A stretch of 50,716 bases of DNA from an uncultured bacterium (GTDB lineage: Bacteria; Myxococcota_A; UBA9042; PHBI01), in assembly GCA_938040325.1 (NCBI GenBank), contig CALHXW010000108.1, positions 1-50,716 on the forward strand. Reading direction: 5' to 3'. Shown piece after piece: positions 12,261 through 21,272 of the stretch. The notes under the pieces were generated by a model. It was not told the DNA's origin, made no database searches, and saw nothing but the letters and a program-made list of their open reading frames with translations. Each line of letters opens with the position of its first letter. Position 1 is the stretch's first letter. Position numbers and translations under genes: made by a program.

Positions 12261-12304
12261 TGACGTCGCGTCACGACCGCCCGACGGTGTTTCGAGATTC
12301 GAAA
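12261..12304. promoter_or_regulatory. Candidate LysR operator pair in the lysR-fni gap
   Basis: Two perfect dyads fit the LysR T-N11-A pattern. TGACG-TCG-CGTCA lies at 12261-12273. TTTCGA-GAT-TCGAAA lies at 12290-12304, with TTCGA-GAT-TCGAA as its 13-nt core at 12291-12303. Their centres are 30 bp apart, about three helical turns, so both would face the same side of the helix. This resembles the recognition and activation site pair of LysR promoters. The half-sites differ in sequence, which weakens the case. Confidence 0.5.
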
Positions 12305-12404
12305 ACCACGCCGCCTCCTGCCGGATGCTGTTAGTCTGAACTGGTGAGTCGAGTTGTAGGGAGCGCCGATTGGCTGTCAGCAGAGACGACAAGGCGAGGG
12401 ACGA

Positions 12405-13466
12405 GTGAGCGACGGGATCACGTCTCGTAAAGCAGACCACCTGCGGCTAGCGATCGACGATGACGTCGAGGTGCGACTGCGGCATCGGGCGTCGGCTTTT
12501 GACGACGTTCGCTTGGTGCACCACGCGCTACCCGAGATCGACCGCGACGCGGTCGACCCGAGCGTGATGTTCATGGGCAAGCGTCTCGCCTTCCCCCTCA
12601 TGGTGGGCTCGATGACCGGCGGGACCCCCGAGGCGGGCGCGATCAACCGGCGCTTGGCGGAGGCTGCCCGAGCGTGTGGCGTTGGGATGTTTCTCGGTTC
12701 TCAGCGGGTGATGATCGAGCGACCGGAGGTGACCGACACCTTCCAGATCCGCGACGTCGCCCCCGAGATCCCGCTCGTTGCCAACATCGGTGCGGTGCAG
12801 CTCAACCTCGGCGTCACTGCTGGCGCGATCACCGAGATGGCCCAGGCAGTCGGTGCGGACGGTGTTGTCTTTCATCTCAACGCTGCGCAGGAGGCTGTGC
12901 AGCCTGGTGGTGACGTTGCGTTTGCCGGTCTCACCGACGCGCTCGCCGCCGCTGCCGAAGCCATTCCGTTGCCATGCGGCGTCAAAGAGGTCGGCAACGG
13001 CTTCTCCATGCGGTCGGCGAGAATGCTGGCCAAGCTTCCGCTCGCGTTTGTCGAGTCCGCTGGCCGCGGCGGCACCAGCTGGACGCTCATCGAAGGCATG
13101 CGCTCGAAGGGAACGGATGCCGAGTACCACGGGCAGCTCTTCGGCGACTGGGGGATTCCAACGGTCACAAGCCTGCTGGCCTGCGTCGAGCACGCCGGTC
13201 ACCCCGTGATCGCGTCGGGCGGCCTGCGCACGGGCCTCGACGGCGCCAAAGCGATCGCCTGCGGGGCGTCGCTCTGCGCGATGGCGCTGCCCCTGCTGCG
13301 CGCCGCCGCAGAGTCCACAGAGGCCGCCGTCGCCGAGATGCTGCGCTTTCGCGACGCCCTCGTCACCGCGATGTTCTTGGTCGGTGCTCGAAACATCGAG
13401 GCGCTTCAGATGGTGACGCCTTGGCTTGCGCCCGGTGTTCGACCCCGAGAGTACGAGGGCGCTTGA
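12405..13466 (+). CDS. fni: Type 2 isopentenyl-diphosphate delta-isomerase
   Basis: A 353-residue FMN-dependent enzyme that interconverts isopentenyl and dimethylallyl diphosphate in the cytoplasm. Family motifs are clear: RKADHL at residues 8-13, the flavin/diphosphate segment GSMTGG, NIGAVQLN, HLNAAQEAVQPGGD with the catalytic-region Gln and Glu, and SAGRGGTSW. Its length is typical. The start codon is GTG, with an AGGCGAGGG stretch upstream. The HMG-CoA reductase gene follows 113 nt downstream on the same strand, so the two probably form one mevalonate-pathway operon. Confidence 0.95.
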   Translation: MSDGITSRKADHLRLAIDDDVEVRLRHRASAFDDVRLVHHALPEIDRDAVDPSVMFMGKRLAFPLMVGSMTGGTPEAGAINRRLAEAARACGVGMFLGSQRVMIERPEVTDTFQIRDVAPEIPLVANIGAVQLNLGVTAGAITEMAQAVGADGVVFHLNAAQEAVQPGGDVAFAGLTDALAAAAEAIPLPCGVKEVGNGFSMRSARMLAKLPLAFVESAGRGGTSWTLIEGMRSKGTDAEYHGQLFGDWGIPTVTSLLACVEHAGHPVIASGGLRTGLDGAKAIACGASLCAMALPLLRAAAESTEAAVAEMLRFRDALVTAMFLVGARNIEALQMVTPWLAPGVRPREYEGA

Positions 13467-13579
13467 GCCTGCCGCACGACGGCAAGCGCGACCCCGCCGA
13501 GACCGAGCGTTAGGCGCAGCAGCTGACGCACAGACCGACAACGACGCCCGCGTGTGGGCGCTCAACCAAGGATGAGTGG

Positions 13580-14881
13580 ATGACGGACGCCGAGAAGAGC
13601 AGTCGCCTACCGGGATTTTTTCGCCTCAGCGCCGACGAGCGCCTCGATGCCGTCTCGAAGTTCTCTGGCGTGCCGCGCCGTGAGCTCGTGGCCCTCGAGA
13701 GTCCCGACGGGCTGCCACAGTCGGTGGCCTCGTGCATGAGCGAAAACGTCGTCGGGCGCTACAGCCTGCCGGTGGCGTTCGCCACCAACTTCCGCGTCAA
13801 CACCCAAGACTACATCGTGCCCATGGTCATCGAGGAGCCCTCGGTCGTCGCGGCAGCCTCGTTCGCTGCACGGCTGCTGCGGGCCGGTCCGGGCATCACG
13901 GCCACCTCGACTGCGCCGATCATGATCGGCCAGATCCACTTCCCCGAGCCACCGCCTGAGCCGGTTCTCGAGAACGTGATCGAGGAGCAGCGTGAGGTGC
14001 TCGAGCGGGTGCTCAACCGCAACCATCCGCGCCTCATCGCGGCGGGTGGTGGCTACCGCGGGGCTCGAGTCCGTCGGCTGGTCGACCCCAAGGGCCGTCC
14101 GCTTGCCGTGGTCCACATCCACGTCGATGTCCGCGACGCGATGGGCGCCAACGCGGTCAACTCGATGGCGGAGGCCGCGGCCCCCTTGCTGGAAGACTGG
14201 ACCGGCTGTCGTGTTGGCTTGCGGATTCTCTCGAACCTGCCGATCCATCGCCGCGTGAAGGTCGAGGGCCGCGTCGCGCTCAAAGAGGGCGGCGGCACCC
14301 ACGCCATTGATCCTGCGGAGGCCGCGCGAATCGTCGAGGCGTCCTGGTTTGCCGAGACCGATCCCTACCGCGCTGTCACGGCCAACAAGGGCATCATGAA
14401 CGGCATCGACGCCGTGCTGCTGGCAACCGGGCAAGACTTCCGGGCCGTTGAGGCCGCGGCTCATGCGTTCGCCGCCTACGAAGGTCGCTACACAGCACTC
14501 GCCCAGTGGCGCATCGAAGACGACCACCTGGTCGGCCGTATGGATATCCCGCTCGCGCTTGGCACGGTCGGTGGCGTCACCAAGGTCCACCCCGCGGTTC
14601 GCGCCAACTTCAAGGTGCTCGGCCTCACCGAAGCCCAGCCGTTCAGCGAGCTGGTGGCGGCCGTGGGCCTTGCTCAGAACCTCGCCGCCACGCGCGCGCT
14701 CGCCAGTGAGGGCATCCAGCGCGGCCATATGCGCCTGCATGCCCGCAACTTTGCCATGCAGGCAGGCGCCAGCGAGACCGAAGTGCCTCAGGTGGTTGCA
14801 GCCATGCTCGCTCAAGGTCGACACGATCAGGCGGCGGCGGACCTAGCGCTGCTGCAGCTGCGCGGTGAAGCGCAAGACTGA
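13580..14881 (+). CDS. mvaA: Hydroxymethylglutaryl-CoA reductase, class II
   Basis: A 433-residue enzyme that reduces HMG-CoA to mevalonate, the committed step of the mevalonate route. Catalytic residues align with the Pseudomonas mevalonii class II enzyme: E86 in IEEPSVVAA, K270 in TANKGIMNGID, D286 in GQDFRAVEA and H383 in GHMRLHARN. The cofactor-binding DAMGANAVN is at 187-195. It has no membrane anchor, as expected for the bacterial form. AAGGA lies 8 nt before the ATG. It ends 84 nt from the convergent sigma-factor gene; a 6-bp dyad (ACCCCA/TGGGGT) overlaps its stop codon but lacks a T-run. Confidence 0.96.
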   Translation: MTDAEKSSRLPGFFRLSADERLDAVSKFSGVPRRELVALESPDGLPQSVASCMSENVVGRYSLPVAFATNFRVNTQDYIVPMVIEEPSVVAAASFAARLLRAGPGITATSTAPIMIGQIHFPEPPPEPVLENVIEEQREVLERVLNRNHPRLIAAGGGYRGARVRRLVDPKGRPLAVVHIHVDVRDAMGANAVNSMAEAAAPLLEDWTGCRVGLRILSNLPIHRRVKVEGRVALKEGGGTHAIDPAEAARIVEASWFAETDPYRAVTANKGIMNGIDAVLLATGQDFRAVEAAAHAFAAYEGRYTALAQWRIEDDHLVGRMDIPLALGTVGGVTKVHPAVRANFKVLGLTEAQPFSELVAAVGLAQNLAATRALASEGIQRGHMRLHARNFAMQAGASETEVPQVVAAMLAQGRHDQAAADLALLQLRGEAQD

Positions 14882-14965
14882 CCCCAGCGTTCGGTTGGGG
14901 TGGACCTGCCTGACGGCCACTGCCGTTGGATCCGCCGTTCCGCGGCATTCCATTGACCGAGCCCG

Positions 14966-15844
14966 TCAACCCAGCGTCGGGACCCGGGCCAGCTTCGCCG
15001 GGTTTCGAACCATGTAGAGGCTGTGGATGGTGCTGCCGTCTGTCTCGACGGCGATCACCGTAACGGCGCGGTCGCCGACGTAGAGGGCAACCCCGAGCCG
15101 CCCGTTGACCTGCACGAAGCGCGGTTGCGCGTCGCGGTTTTTGCGGGCGGTCTTGATGAAGAAGTTCACCAGCTTCTTGGCGCCAACGACCGGCTTGCGA
15201 GCGGCGGTCACGGCGCCCCCGCCGTCCGAGGTCATGGTGGCATTGGTGGCGAGCAGTGCTGTCAGAGCCGTGGTGTCGCCGGACGCCACAGCCAGCGCGA
15301 AGCGCGTCACGAGCGCCTTGTGGGCTGCCGGGTCGACCTTAAAGCGCGGTGGCCCGGCGGCCGCGCGGTCACGGGCTCGCTTGGCGATCTGGCGGACAGC
15401 CGCCTCGCTGCGCTCGACGATCTCAGCAAGCTCCACGTAGTCAACGTCGAAGACCTCTCGCAAGACGAGCACGAGCCGCTCGACGGGTGAGAGGGCCTCA
15501 AGCATCACGAGGAACGCCATGCTGAGGGACTCGCCGAGGGCGGCTGCTGTCTCTGGGCTGTCTTCGACGTCAAGCGCATACACGACTGGCTCGGGCAGCC
15601 ATGGGCCGACGTAGCTCAGCCTCCGGTGGCGCGCAGAGCGGAGGTGGTCGATGCAGAGCCGGCTGACCACCGTCGTCAAGAACGCCGGAACGTTGCGAAC
15701 GGGCTCACGGGTCTCGGCGAGGCGCAGCCAGGCGTCCTGGACCAAGTCCTCGGCGTCGCCGATCGAGCCGACGGCGTGATACGCGAGCGCGGCAAGGCGC
15801 GGGCGGGCCGCTTCGAAGTCTCGCGCGTGCTGCTCGAGGCTCAC
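14966..15844 (-). CDS. ECF41-family sigma factor with SnoaL-like regulatory domain
   Basis: A 292-residue extracytoplasmic-function sigma factor. Region 2 (DAEDLVQDAWLRL) and region 4 (LAEIVERSEAAVRQIAKRAR) flank the ECF41 linker motif YVGPWLPEP. A C-terminal SnoaL-like domain follows from about residue 178 and ends in RNPAKL, matching the ECF41 NPDKL motif. In this group the fused C-terminal domain controls sigma activity in place of a separate anti-sigma factor. The GTG start overlaps the stop of the upstream oxidoreductase gene (GTGA), so the two are translationally coupled. The shared promoter at 17099-17125 has the ECF41 signature, which implies autoregulation. Confidence 0.93.
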   Translation of the reverse strand: MSLEQHARDFEAARPRLAALAYHAVGSIGDAEDLVQDAWLRLAETREPVRNVPAFLTTVVSRLCIDHLRSARHRRLSYVGPWLPEPVVYALDVEDSPETAAALGESLSMAFLVMLEALSPVERLVLVLREVFDVDYVELAEIVERSEAAVRQIAKRARDRAAAGPPRFKVDPAAHKALVTRFALAVASGDTTALTALLATNATMTSDGGGAVTAARKPVVGAKKLVNFFIKTARKNRDAQPRFVQVNGRLGVALYVGDRAVTVIAVETDGSTIHSLYMVRNPAKLARVPTLG

Positions 15845-17055
15845 CGAGGCTCCTTATGCACCAGCGCCCTGACGGAGCCCGCGTGGGCTCGACCGACGTG
15901 GGTTTCCCGCGGCTCGGGCCAGCGATAGAGCCTCAAACGAAGCCGGGCTTCCCAGCGGGGCACAGAGATCGTCATACGGCAGATGCGCTCCTTGAACCAC
16001 GCTGCAAAGCGGCCGCGCCAGACGCGGGCCGTCGGTCGATCCTGCCCGTCGACAAACTGGATGACCGCGTCGCGCCGCCCCAGGCTAATACACTGGAAGA
16101 GATAGCGAAATCGAAAGGGTCGAGCGGGCTTTCTTGCCAGCTGACGGTGAATGTTGTCGGCGACGTGACACCCCATCGGCATCGCCGTGGCGCAAGCCGC
16201 TCGGAGCGGGGCGCCGCCAGGTCCAGCAACGCGCGCCGCATCGCCAGCAACCCAGACGCTCGGATGTGACAAGGTCCTGAGCGTAGCGTCGACGTGGGCG
16301 CGCCCAGCCTCGTCGACCTCCAAGCCTAAGAGCCGGGGGAGGGCGGCCGTGGCCTGACCCGCTGTCCAGACGCAGGCGTCGGTCATCACGGTCGAGCCGT
16401 CGTCGAGCTCGACGGCATCTGCGCGCACGCGGCACACGCTACGGCCCGAGAGCACCCGCACTTCGAGTCGAGCGAAGGCACGCTCGACATGCGCTCGTGC
16501 CTTGGGGCTCAGCCCCCCGCCAAGCTGTCGGCAGACGAGCGTGACGCGCCGCCCGGTCTCCGCGAGCTCCGCAGCGGTCTCGATGGCCGTGAGCCCGCCG
16601 CCGACGACAGCGACCTCGAGTGCGTCGTGGGGGAGGTCGTCTCGCTCGATGCTCAGAGCGTGCTCGAGGGCTCCGGGGACCCCGCCGACGCCCGTCTCCA
16701 TGTGCCCACCGGTCGCCACGACGAGGTGGTCAAAGCGAAGCTCGGGCCCCTGCTCGAACGCGAGCGTCTGACGGTGCAGGTCAGCCCCCGTGACCCGCCG
16801 GTTGTCCACTCGGCTGGTGGCCCGCGCCCCTCGTGGTCCCGGCAGCAACGGGTTCAGAACGACAGGCTTAAGCGCCCTTCCGGCGACGCGCTCGTGCATG
16901 CGGATGCGCTCATAGACCGCAGGTGCGGCCTCAACCAAGACCACGGTGGCATGGGTGCGAAGCGCTCGCAGCCGCGCAACACAGCATCGGCCTGCGTAGC
17001 CTGCGCCAACGACAACGACAACAGGAAGCTGTGGGGCGGTTCGTGATGGATGCAT
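15841..17055 (-). CDS. FAD/NAD(P)-dependent oxidoreductase (NDH-2/AIF-like)
   Basis: A 404-residue pyridine-nucleotide-disulfide-type flavoprotein. An N-terminal FAD-binding Rossmann fold has VVGAGYAGR. A second nucleotide-binding fold has AVVGGGLTAIETAAELAE, and the FAD-closing motif VWVAGDAARV comes late in the chain. No CxxC redox pair is evident, so it resembles type II NADH dehydrogenase or AIF-like reductases more than thioredoxin reductase. It is the first gene of a two-gene operon with the ECF41 factor. ECF41 genes are known to sit beside oxidoreductases, which are their likely targets. GAGG lies about 10 nt before the ATG. Confidence 0.88.
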   Translation of the reverse strand: MHPSRTAPQLPVVVVVGAGYAGRCCVARLRALRTHATVVLVEAAPAVYERIRMHERVAGRALKPVVLNPLLPGPRGARATSRVDNRRVTGADLHRQTLAFEQGPELRFDHLVVATGGHMETGVGGVPGALEHALSIERDDLPHDALEVAVVGGGLTAIETAAELAETGRRVTLVCRQLGGGLSPKARAHVERAFARLEVRVLSGRSVCRVRADAVELDDGSTVMTDACVWTAGQATAALPRLLGLEVDEAGRAHVDATLRTLSHPSVWVAGDAARVAGPGGAPLRAACATAMPMGCHVADNIHRQLARKPARPFRFRYLFQCISLGRRDAVIQFVDGQDRPTARVWRGRFAAWFKERICRMTISVPRWEARLRLRLYRWPEPRETHVGRAHAGSVRALVHKEPR

Positions 17056-17098
17056 GATGACGTGACCTCGGCGAGTGGTTTGTGGGGTTCACACTCGT

Positions 17099-17125
17099 GA
17101 CGACACAGCGGTTGCTGCTGTGACA
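17099..17125 (-). promoter_or_regulatory. ECF41-type promoter of the oxidoreductase-sigma operon
   Basis: On the minus strand, TGTCACA (17125-17119), a 16-nt spacer and CGTC (17102-17099) match the reported ECF41 -35 and -10 elements. The -10 lies 44 nt before the ATG at 17055. It is the right motif in front of the right operon, so autoregulation by the ECF41 factor is the natural reading. Confidence 0.75.
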
Positions 17126-17236
17126 GCTGCCACAAAAAAAGCCGCACAATGCCAGCAGTCGGTCGCCCACGCCCAGGCTCTGCGCCTACGCGTCACGCCT
17201 ACGCCTACCCACCACCCATCACGCCCCCATACGCAC

Positions 17237-18463
17237 CTACCGCGCCAACCACGCCGGCAGGATCGTCATCGCCTTTCTGTACTTCACGCCGGGCGGCGGG
17301 CGCCTCATGAAGAAGCGGAGTCGGTCAGCGCGCGTCATCGCGAGGCCATAGAAGCGCAGAATCAGCGGGTCGGGCAGCCCATAAAAGTGCGCGAAGATTC
17401 GCCAGCGTTCCTTGGGCTTGGACGCGGTGAAGAGGAGCTCGTTGAGGAGGTGGCCGAAGTGAACCTGGCGCTCCTGGTCGGCGACGAGGGCCCGATAGGC
17501 CGGTCCGAACACGCCTTCCGAGCTCTTGAGGTGGGTCGCAAGATGGTCTGCCAGCCGCGCGGCAACGGGGACCGAGTAGCCGGTCGCAGGGTGAAACCAG
17601 CCGCCGGCGAAGCCCGCAATGAGCGGCGAGCGGGTCGAGTAGGTGAGGTTGGATCGCCAGGGCATCGGCAGCACGCCGTGCTCTTCGCGCACAACCTTCG
17701 CGACGGTCAGTCCACGTCGCTTTGCGTACGCCAGTACCCGCTCGCGAACGGGGGCGATGTCGAGGGTTGGCTCGTCGTCGAAGTAGGTGTCTTCGACGAG
17801 CACTCGCGTCGGCGTCAGAGGCAGCGTGTAGACGAAGCGGTAGCCGAACTCCTGGCTAACGGTCGCGTCGATGAGGTCGGCCGTGGTCGCAGCACGCGCG
17901 TCGAGTGGCTTCTCAAGCTCGACCTCAAGCCCAACGAACTTCTGATAGCCAGCCTGCTGCACATGCTCGCCATGAGCCGGGCCGCGAGCGTCGACGACGA
18001 GCTGCGTGTCGATGGCCCGCAGGTCGCCGCCGGCGCTTCGAACCGTCACGCTCTCCGCGTGGACCGCGGTGGCTTCCGTCTCAAGGTGCAAGGTCGCGTT
18101 CGGGGCCGCCGCGAGCCGGTCGCTGAGCACCGCGTGGAAGTGGTCCGACGGAATCGTCGCGTAGGGGTGGTCGAGCGTGCGCGAGAGTCCAGGGAACATC
18201 ACCTGGTAGCGTGGCCACTCGTGCGCAATGAGGGGGCGAACCCAGCGGTCGGCACCCTCTGGGAGGTAGCCGGAGTGCAGCGACCAGGTATGGTTGCCGC
18301 CAAGTGTGGCACCGCGCTCGACGAGCGTCAGTCGCGCATCGGGGTGTCGATCGAGCACGGCCATGGCGATGAGCCCGTTCTGTAGGCCGCCGCCGACAAG
18401 CACGAGGTCTTGGGTATCGCCCGGGCGTGAGCCGCTCAGAGCCGTGTCAGCGGAGTTGTCCAT
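17237..18463 (-). CDS. crtY: Lycopene beta-cyclase (CrtY family)
   Basis: A 408-residue flavoprotein of the proteobacterial CrtY type, which cyclises the ends of lycopene to give beta-carotene rings. The FAD-binding start DLVLVGGGLQNGLIA is followed by TLVERG and GGNHTWSLH. FVYTLPLTPTRVLVEDTYF and FAGGWFHPATGYSVP are family hallmarks. Length fits the family. It is the last gene of an operon after the ATP-grasp gene (38-nt gap). No strong ribosome binding site precedes the ATG. No other carotenoid gene is in the window. Confidence 0.93.
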   Translation of the reverse strand: MDNSADTALSGSRPGDTQDLVLVGGGLQNGLIAMAVLDRHPDARLTLVERGATLGGNHTWSLHSGYLPEGADRWVRPLIAHEWPRYQVMFPGLSRTLDHPYATIPSDHFHAVLSDRLAAAPNATLHLETEATAVHAESVTVRSAGGDLRAIDTQLVVDARGPAHGEHVQQAGYQKFVGLEVELEKPLDARAATTADLIDATVSQEFGYRFVYTLPLTPTRVLVEDTYFDDEPTLDIAPVRERVLAYAKRRGLTVAKVVREEHGVLPMPWRSNLTYSTRSPLIAGFAGGWFHPATGYSVPVAARLADHLATHLKSSEGVFGPAYRALVADQERQVHFGHLLNELLFTASKPKERWRIFAHFYGLPDPLILRFYGLAMTRADRLRFFMRRPPPGVKYRKAMTILPAWLAR

Positions 18464-18500
18464 GCGAGCGTGGTTGTCCGTCCTGAGGGAGCCGATGCGC

Positions 18501-19406
18501 CTACAGAGGGCGCGCAGCCTTCAGATAGCGCGTGACGAAGGGTGTGGCTAGATCTCGTCGGCTCGCTGCTTCGACGCCGGCGATTCCTGGGTTCGCGTTG
18601 ACCTCGAGCACGGCCCATCCGCCATCGTACTCGATGAGGTCGACGCCTGCGAAGGCCAGTCCCACCGCGGCCGCGGCGCGACATGCCCAGTCGAGGGGGG
18701 CGCGGTCGCCCGCGTACGGACGTACCGTGCCGCCTTGGTGCACGTTGGTGCGGAACTCTCCTGGCTTAGCGATCCGCCACGCCGCAGCGAGCGCCTCCCC
18801 GCCAGCGACAAGCACGCGCAGGTCCCGCTGCTGGCTCGGGGCAGAGGGGGCGTCGGGCGCGACGACGTAAGGTTGGATGATGCTCGTCTTCCGACGGGTC
18901 ATGAGCGCGTCGAGGGTGGAGTTGGCGCCGGTCGCGCTGTCGACCTGGATCACGCCACCCCCCTGGGCGCCATGGACCGGCTTGATGATCCATCGGCCAT
19001 CGGGCGCGAACGCCGCGAGCGAGGTCAGCGCCGCGTCGATGTGGGCGCGCTCTCGAATGACCGCCGTCGGGATGACCGGAATCCGCGCGCGCTGCAGCGC
19101 GACCTGGGTTCGCGCCTTGTCGTGGACGCGGGCGATGGTCTCGACGTCGACCGCGGTGGCTGCCCCGGCGCCGACGACGGCCTCCAGGAGCGACAGTCCC
19201 CAGCGATGAAGGCGGTCGCCGATGCGGGGAATGACAACATGTGGCGGTGCGATGGGGCCGCCCTCTGGCGTCGCTGGACCGCTTGGACCCAAGTAGACGC
19301 GGACCGGGTCGAGGAGCTCGGCGGCGTGGCCGAGCTTGTGGGCGGCGGAGAGCAGTCGGTTGGTCGTGTAGAAGCTCGCCGAGTGAGAAATGAGCGCCAC
19401 CCTCAT
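18501..19406 (-). CDS. ATP-grasp ligase, RimK-like
   Basis: A 301-residue ATP-grasp protein. The central domain has WIIKPVHGAQGGGVIQVD (ATP-binding lysine and flexible loop) and IIQPYV. The C-terminal part holds the metal-binding LEVNANPGIAGVE. This matches the RimK/LysX group, which joins a carboxylate to an amine through an acylphosphate. The substrate is unknown. Its ATG overlaps the stop of the upstream ABC exporter (ATGA at 19403-19406), and crtY follows 38 nt downstream. An exporter, a ligase and a carotenoid cyclase in one operon is an odd combination. Confidence 0.88.
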   Translation of the reverse strand: MRVALISHSASFYTTNRLLSAAHKLGHAAELLDPVRVYLGPSGPATPEGGPIAPPHVVIPRIGDRLHRWGLSLLEAVVGAGAATAVDVETIARVHDKARTQVALQRARIPVIPTAVIRERAHIDAALTSLAAFAPDGRWIIKPVHGAQGGGVIQVDSATGANSTLDALMTRRKTSIIQPYVVAPDAPSAPSQQRDLRVLVAGGEALAAAWRIAKPGEFRTNVHQGGTVRPYAGDRAPLDWACRAAAAVGLAFAGVDLIEYDGGWAVLEVNANPGIAGVEAASRRDLATPFVTRYLKAARPL

Positions 19407-21217
19407 GAGGGACCGTCGACGAGCTGAGCAGCAGCGAGCTTCGGGTAGACCGTGCCAGAAGCGAGAAGCTCCTCGTGGGTGCCGCGCTCGACGATGCGTC
19501 CCTGGTCGAACACCAGGATCACGGTGGCGTCTTGGACCGTGCTCAGCCGATGCGCGATCACGAGCGTCGTGCGTCCGTCCATCACGCGCTCGAGCGCAGC
19601 CTGGACCGCCGACTCGTTCTCGGTGTCGAGGTGACTTGTGGCCTCGTCGAGGATGAGGATGCGGGGATCGGCGAGGATGGCGCGGGCGATTGCGATGCGC
19701 TGGCGCTGACCACCGGAGAGCTTGACGCCGCGCTCGCCCACGAGGGTCTCGTAGCCGTCGGGAAGCCCGGTGATGAAGTCGTGAATGTGGGCGTCGCGTG
19801 CGGCCTGTTGAATCGCCTCGTCGGTGGCGTCGACGACGCCATATGCGATGTTGTCGCGGGCCGAACCTGAGAAGAGAACGGGGTCCTGGGCGACCGACGC
19901 GATCGCCCTCCGAAGGTCCTCAAGCTCGAGGGCTCGGAGGTCATGGCCGTCGACGGTGATCGCTCCGTCGTCGATGTCGAAGAAGCGCGCGAGCAGGGTC
20001 ACGACGGTGGACTTGCCGGCGCCGGAGCGGCCGACGAGGGCGATGGTGTCGCCAGGCCTGGCGCGGAAGCTGACGTCGTCGAGCACGCGCACGTCAGGCC
20101 GGCTCGGGTACGAGAACCCGACGCCTTCGAACGCGACCTCGCCTCGCGGGGAGGGCAGGGGCACTGCGTTGTCGCGGCTTCGAATGGCGGGTGTCTCATC
20201 GAGCAGCTGAAAGATCCGCTCGCTGGCGCCAACCGCCCGCTGCAGGTTGCCCCAGATGTTGGAGAGTGTCGCAAGTCCGCTGGCGATCGTGACGGTGTAG
20301 ATGAGGAAGGCGGCCAAATCGCCGGGGTCCATCGAGTCGCCCACCACGCGCCGGCCGCCGAGCCACAGGATGATGGTGACCGCCGAGAACGCCGCGATCT
20401 GCACCGCGCCCATGAACCCGCCGCGGGCCACTGCGACGTCGAGTGCGGCGTCAAAGGCCTCGATCACGCGGCCCTGGTAACGCTCAGCCTCCGCGTGCTC
20501 TGCGGTGAAGGTCTGGACAGTCTCAATGCCCTCGATCGACTCTTTCAGGCCGCTGTTGGCTGCGGCCACCAAGTCTTGCATCTTCCGGGCGGCGGCACGG
20601 ATGCGGCGTCCCACCCACACCGCAAGGAACGAGACCGGCGGGACGATCAAGAGCATCGTCACGGTGAGCTCCGCGTCCGTCGCGAGCAGGATGACGAGTG
20701 CGCCGGTTGCCATGAGCGCCGACCGAAGGGCCATCGAGAGCTCGGTGCCGACCGTGTGCTGCAGCGACTGAATGTCGCTCGTTAGCCGGCTGACCAGCTC
20801 GCCGGTCTTGCGCTCATGGAAGTAGCCGGGCGGATGCTTGAGCAGGTGGCGGAACGTCCGGTCTCTCAGATCGACGACCACCCGCTGTCCGAGCCACGTC
20901 ATGAGGTAGTGGCGTGCGAAGGTCAAGAGCCCGAGTGCGACGAATCCGACCAGGGCGAGGCCGAGCATCAGGTCGAGGCTGTCGGTGGTGCCAGAGCGTG
21001 TCGCGTCGTTGATGGCCGTGCGGACGGCCTGAGGCAGCGCGAGGTTGACAGCGCCAGCGAGCACGAGCGCCAAGGTGGCGAGCAGCCAGCGCTTCTTGTA
21101 GGGCGCGAGCAATCGCGCGATGCGTCGGAGGTGGCCGCTGGTGCTGCGCTTCGGGCGCGCTTTGGCGTCGGACGCCGTGGCGTTCGAAGAGGTCAGGGCG
21201 GGCTCACGTGCTGCCAT
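19403..21217 (-). CDS. ABC exporter half-transporter (MsbA/type IV fold)
   Basis: A 604-residue fusion of a six-helix transmembrane domain and an ATPase, expected to act as a homodimer. The membrane part starts at about residue 35. The ATPase part has Walker A GRSGAGKST (about 395), signature LSGGQRQRIA (about 498), Walker B ILILDEATSHLD and the H-loop VIAHRLST. The start at 21217 (MAAREPAL) is preferred over an in-frame ATG at 21469. The longer form adds 84 unrelated residues and would overlap the divergent dus gene. Transported substrate is unknown; lipids, peptides and drugs are all possible for this family. Confidence 0.92.
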   Translation of the reverse strand: MAAREPALTSSNATASDAKARPKRSTSGHLRRIARLLAPYKKRWLLATLALVLAGAVNLALPQAVRTAINDATRSGTTDSLDLMLGLALVGFVALGLLTFARHYLMTWLGQRVVVDLRDRTFRHLLKHPPGYFHERKTGELVSRLTSDIQSLQHTVGTELSMALRSALMATGALVILLATDAELTVTMLLIVPPVSFLAVWVGRRIRAAARKMQDLVAAANSGLKESIEGIETVQTFTAEHAEAERYQGRVIEAFDAALDVAVARGGFMGAVQIAAFSAVTIILWLGGRRVVGDSMDPGDLAAFLIYTVTIASGLATLSNIWGNLQRAVGASERIFQLLDETPAIRSRDNAVPLPSPRGEVAFEGVGFSYPSRPDVRVLDDVSFRARPGDTIALVGRSGAGKSTVVTLLARFFDIDDGAITVDGHDLRALELEDLRRAIASVAQDPVLFSGSARDNIAYGVVDATDEAIQQAARDAHIHDFITGLPDGYETLVGERGVKLSGGQRQRIAIARAILADPRILILDEATSHLDTENESAVQAALERVMDGRTTLVIAHRLSTVQDATVILVFDQGRIVERGTHEELLASGTVYPKLAAAQLVDGPS

Positions 21218-21272
21218 GGAAAACCCCGCCTGCAGCTTGACCGAAGGTGCTGTGGCGGGTATCCGCCGCGGC

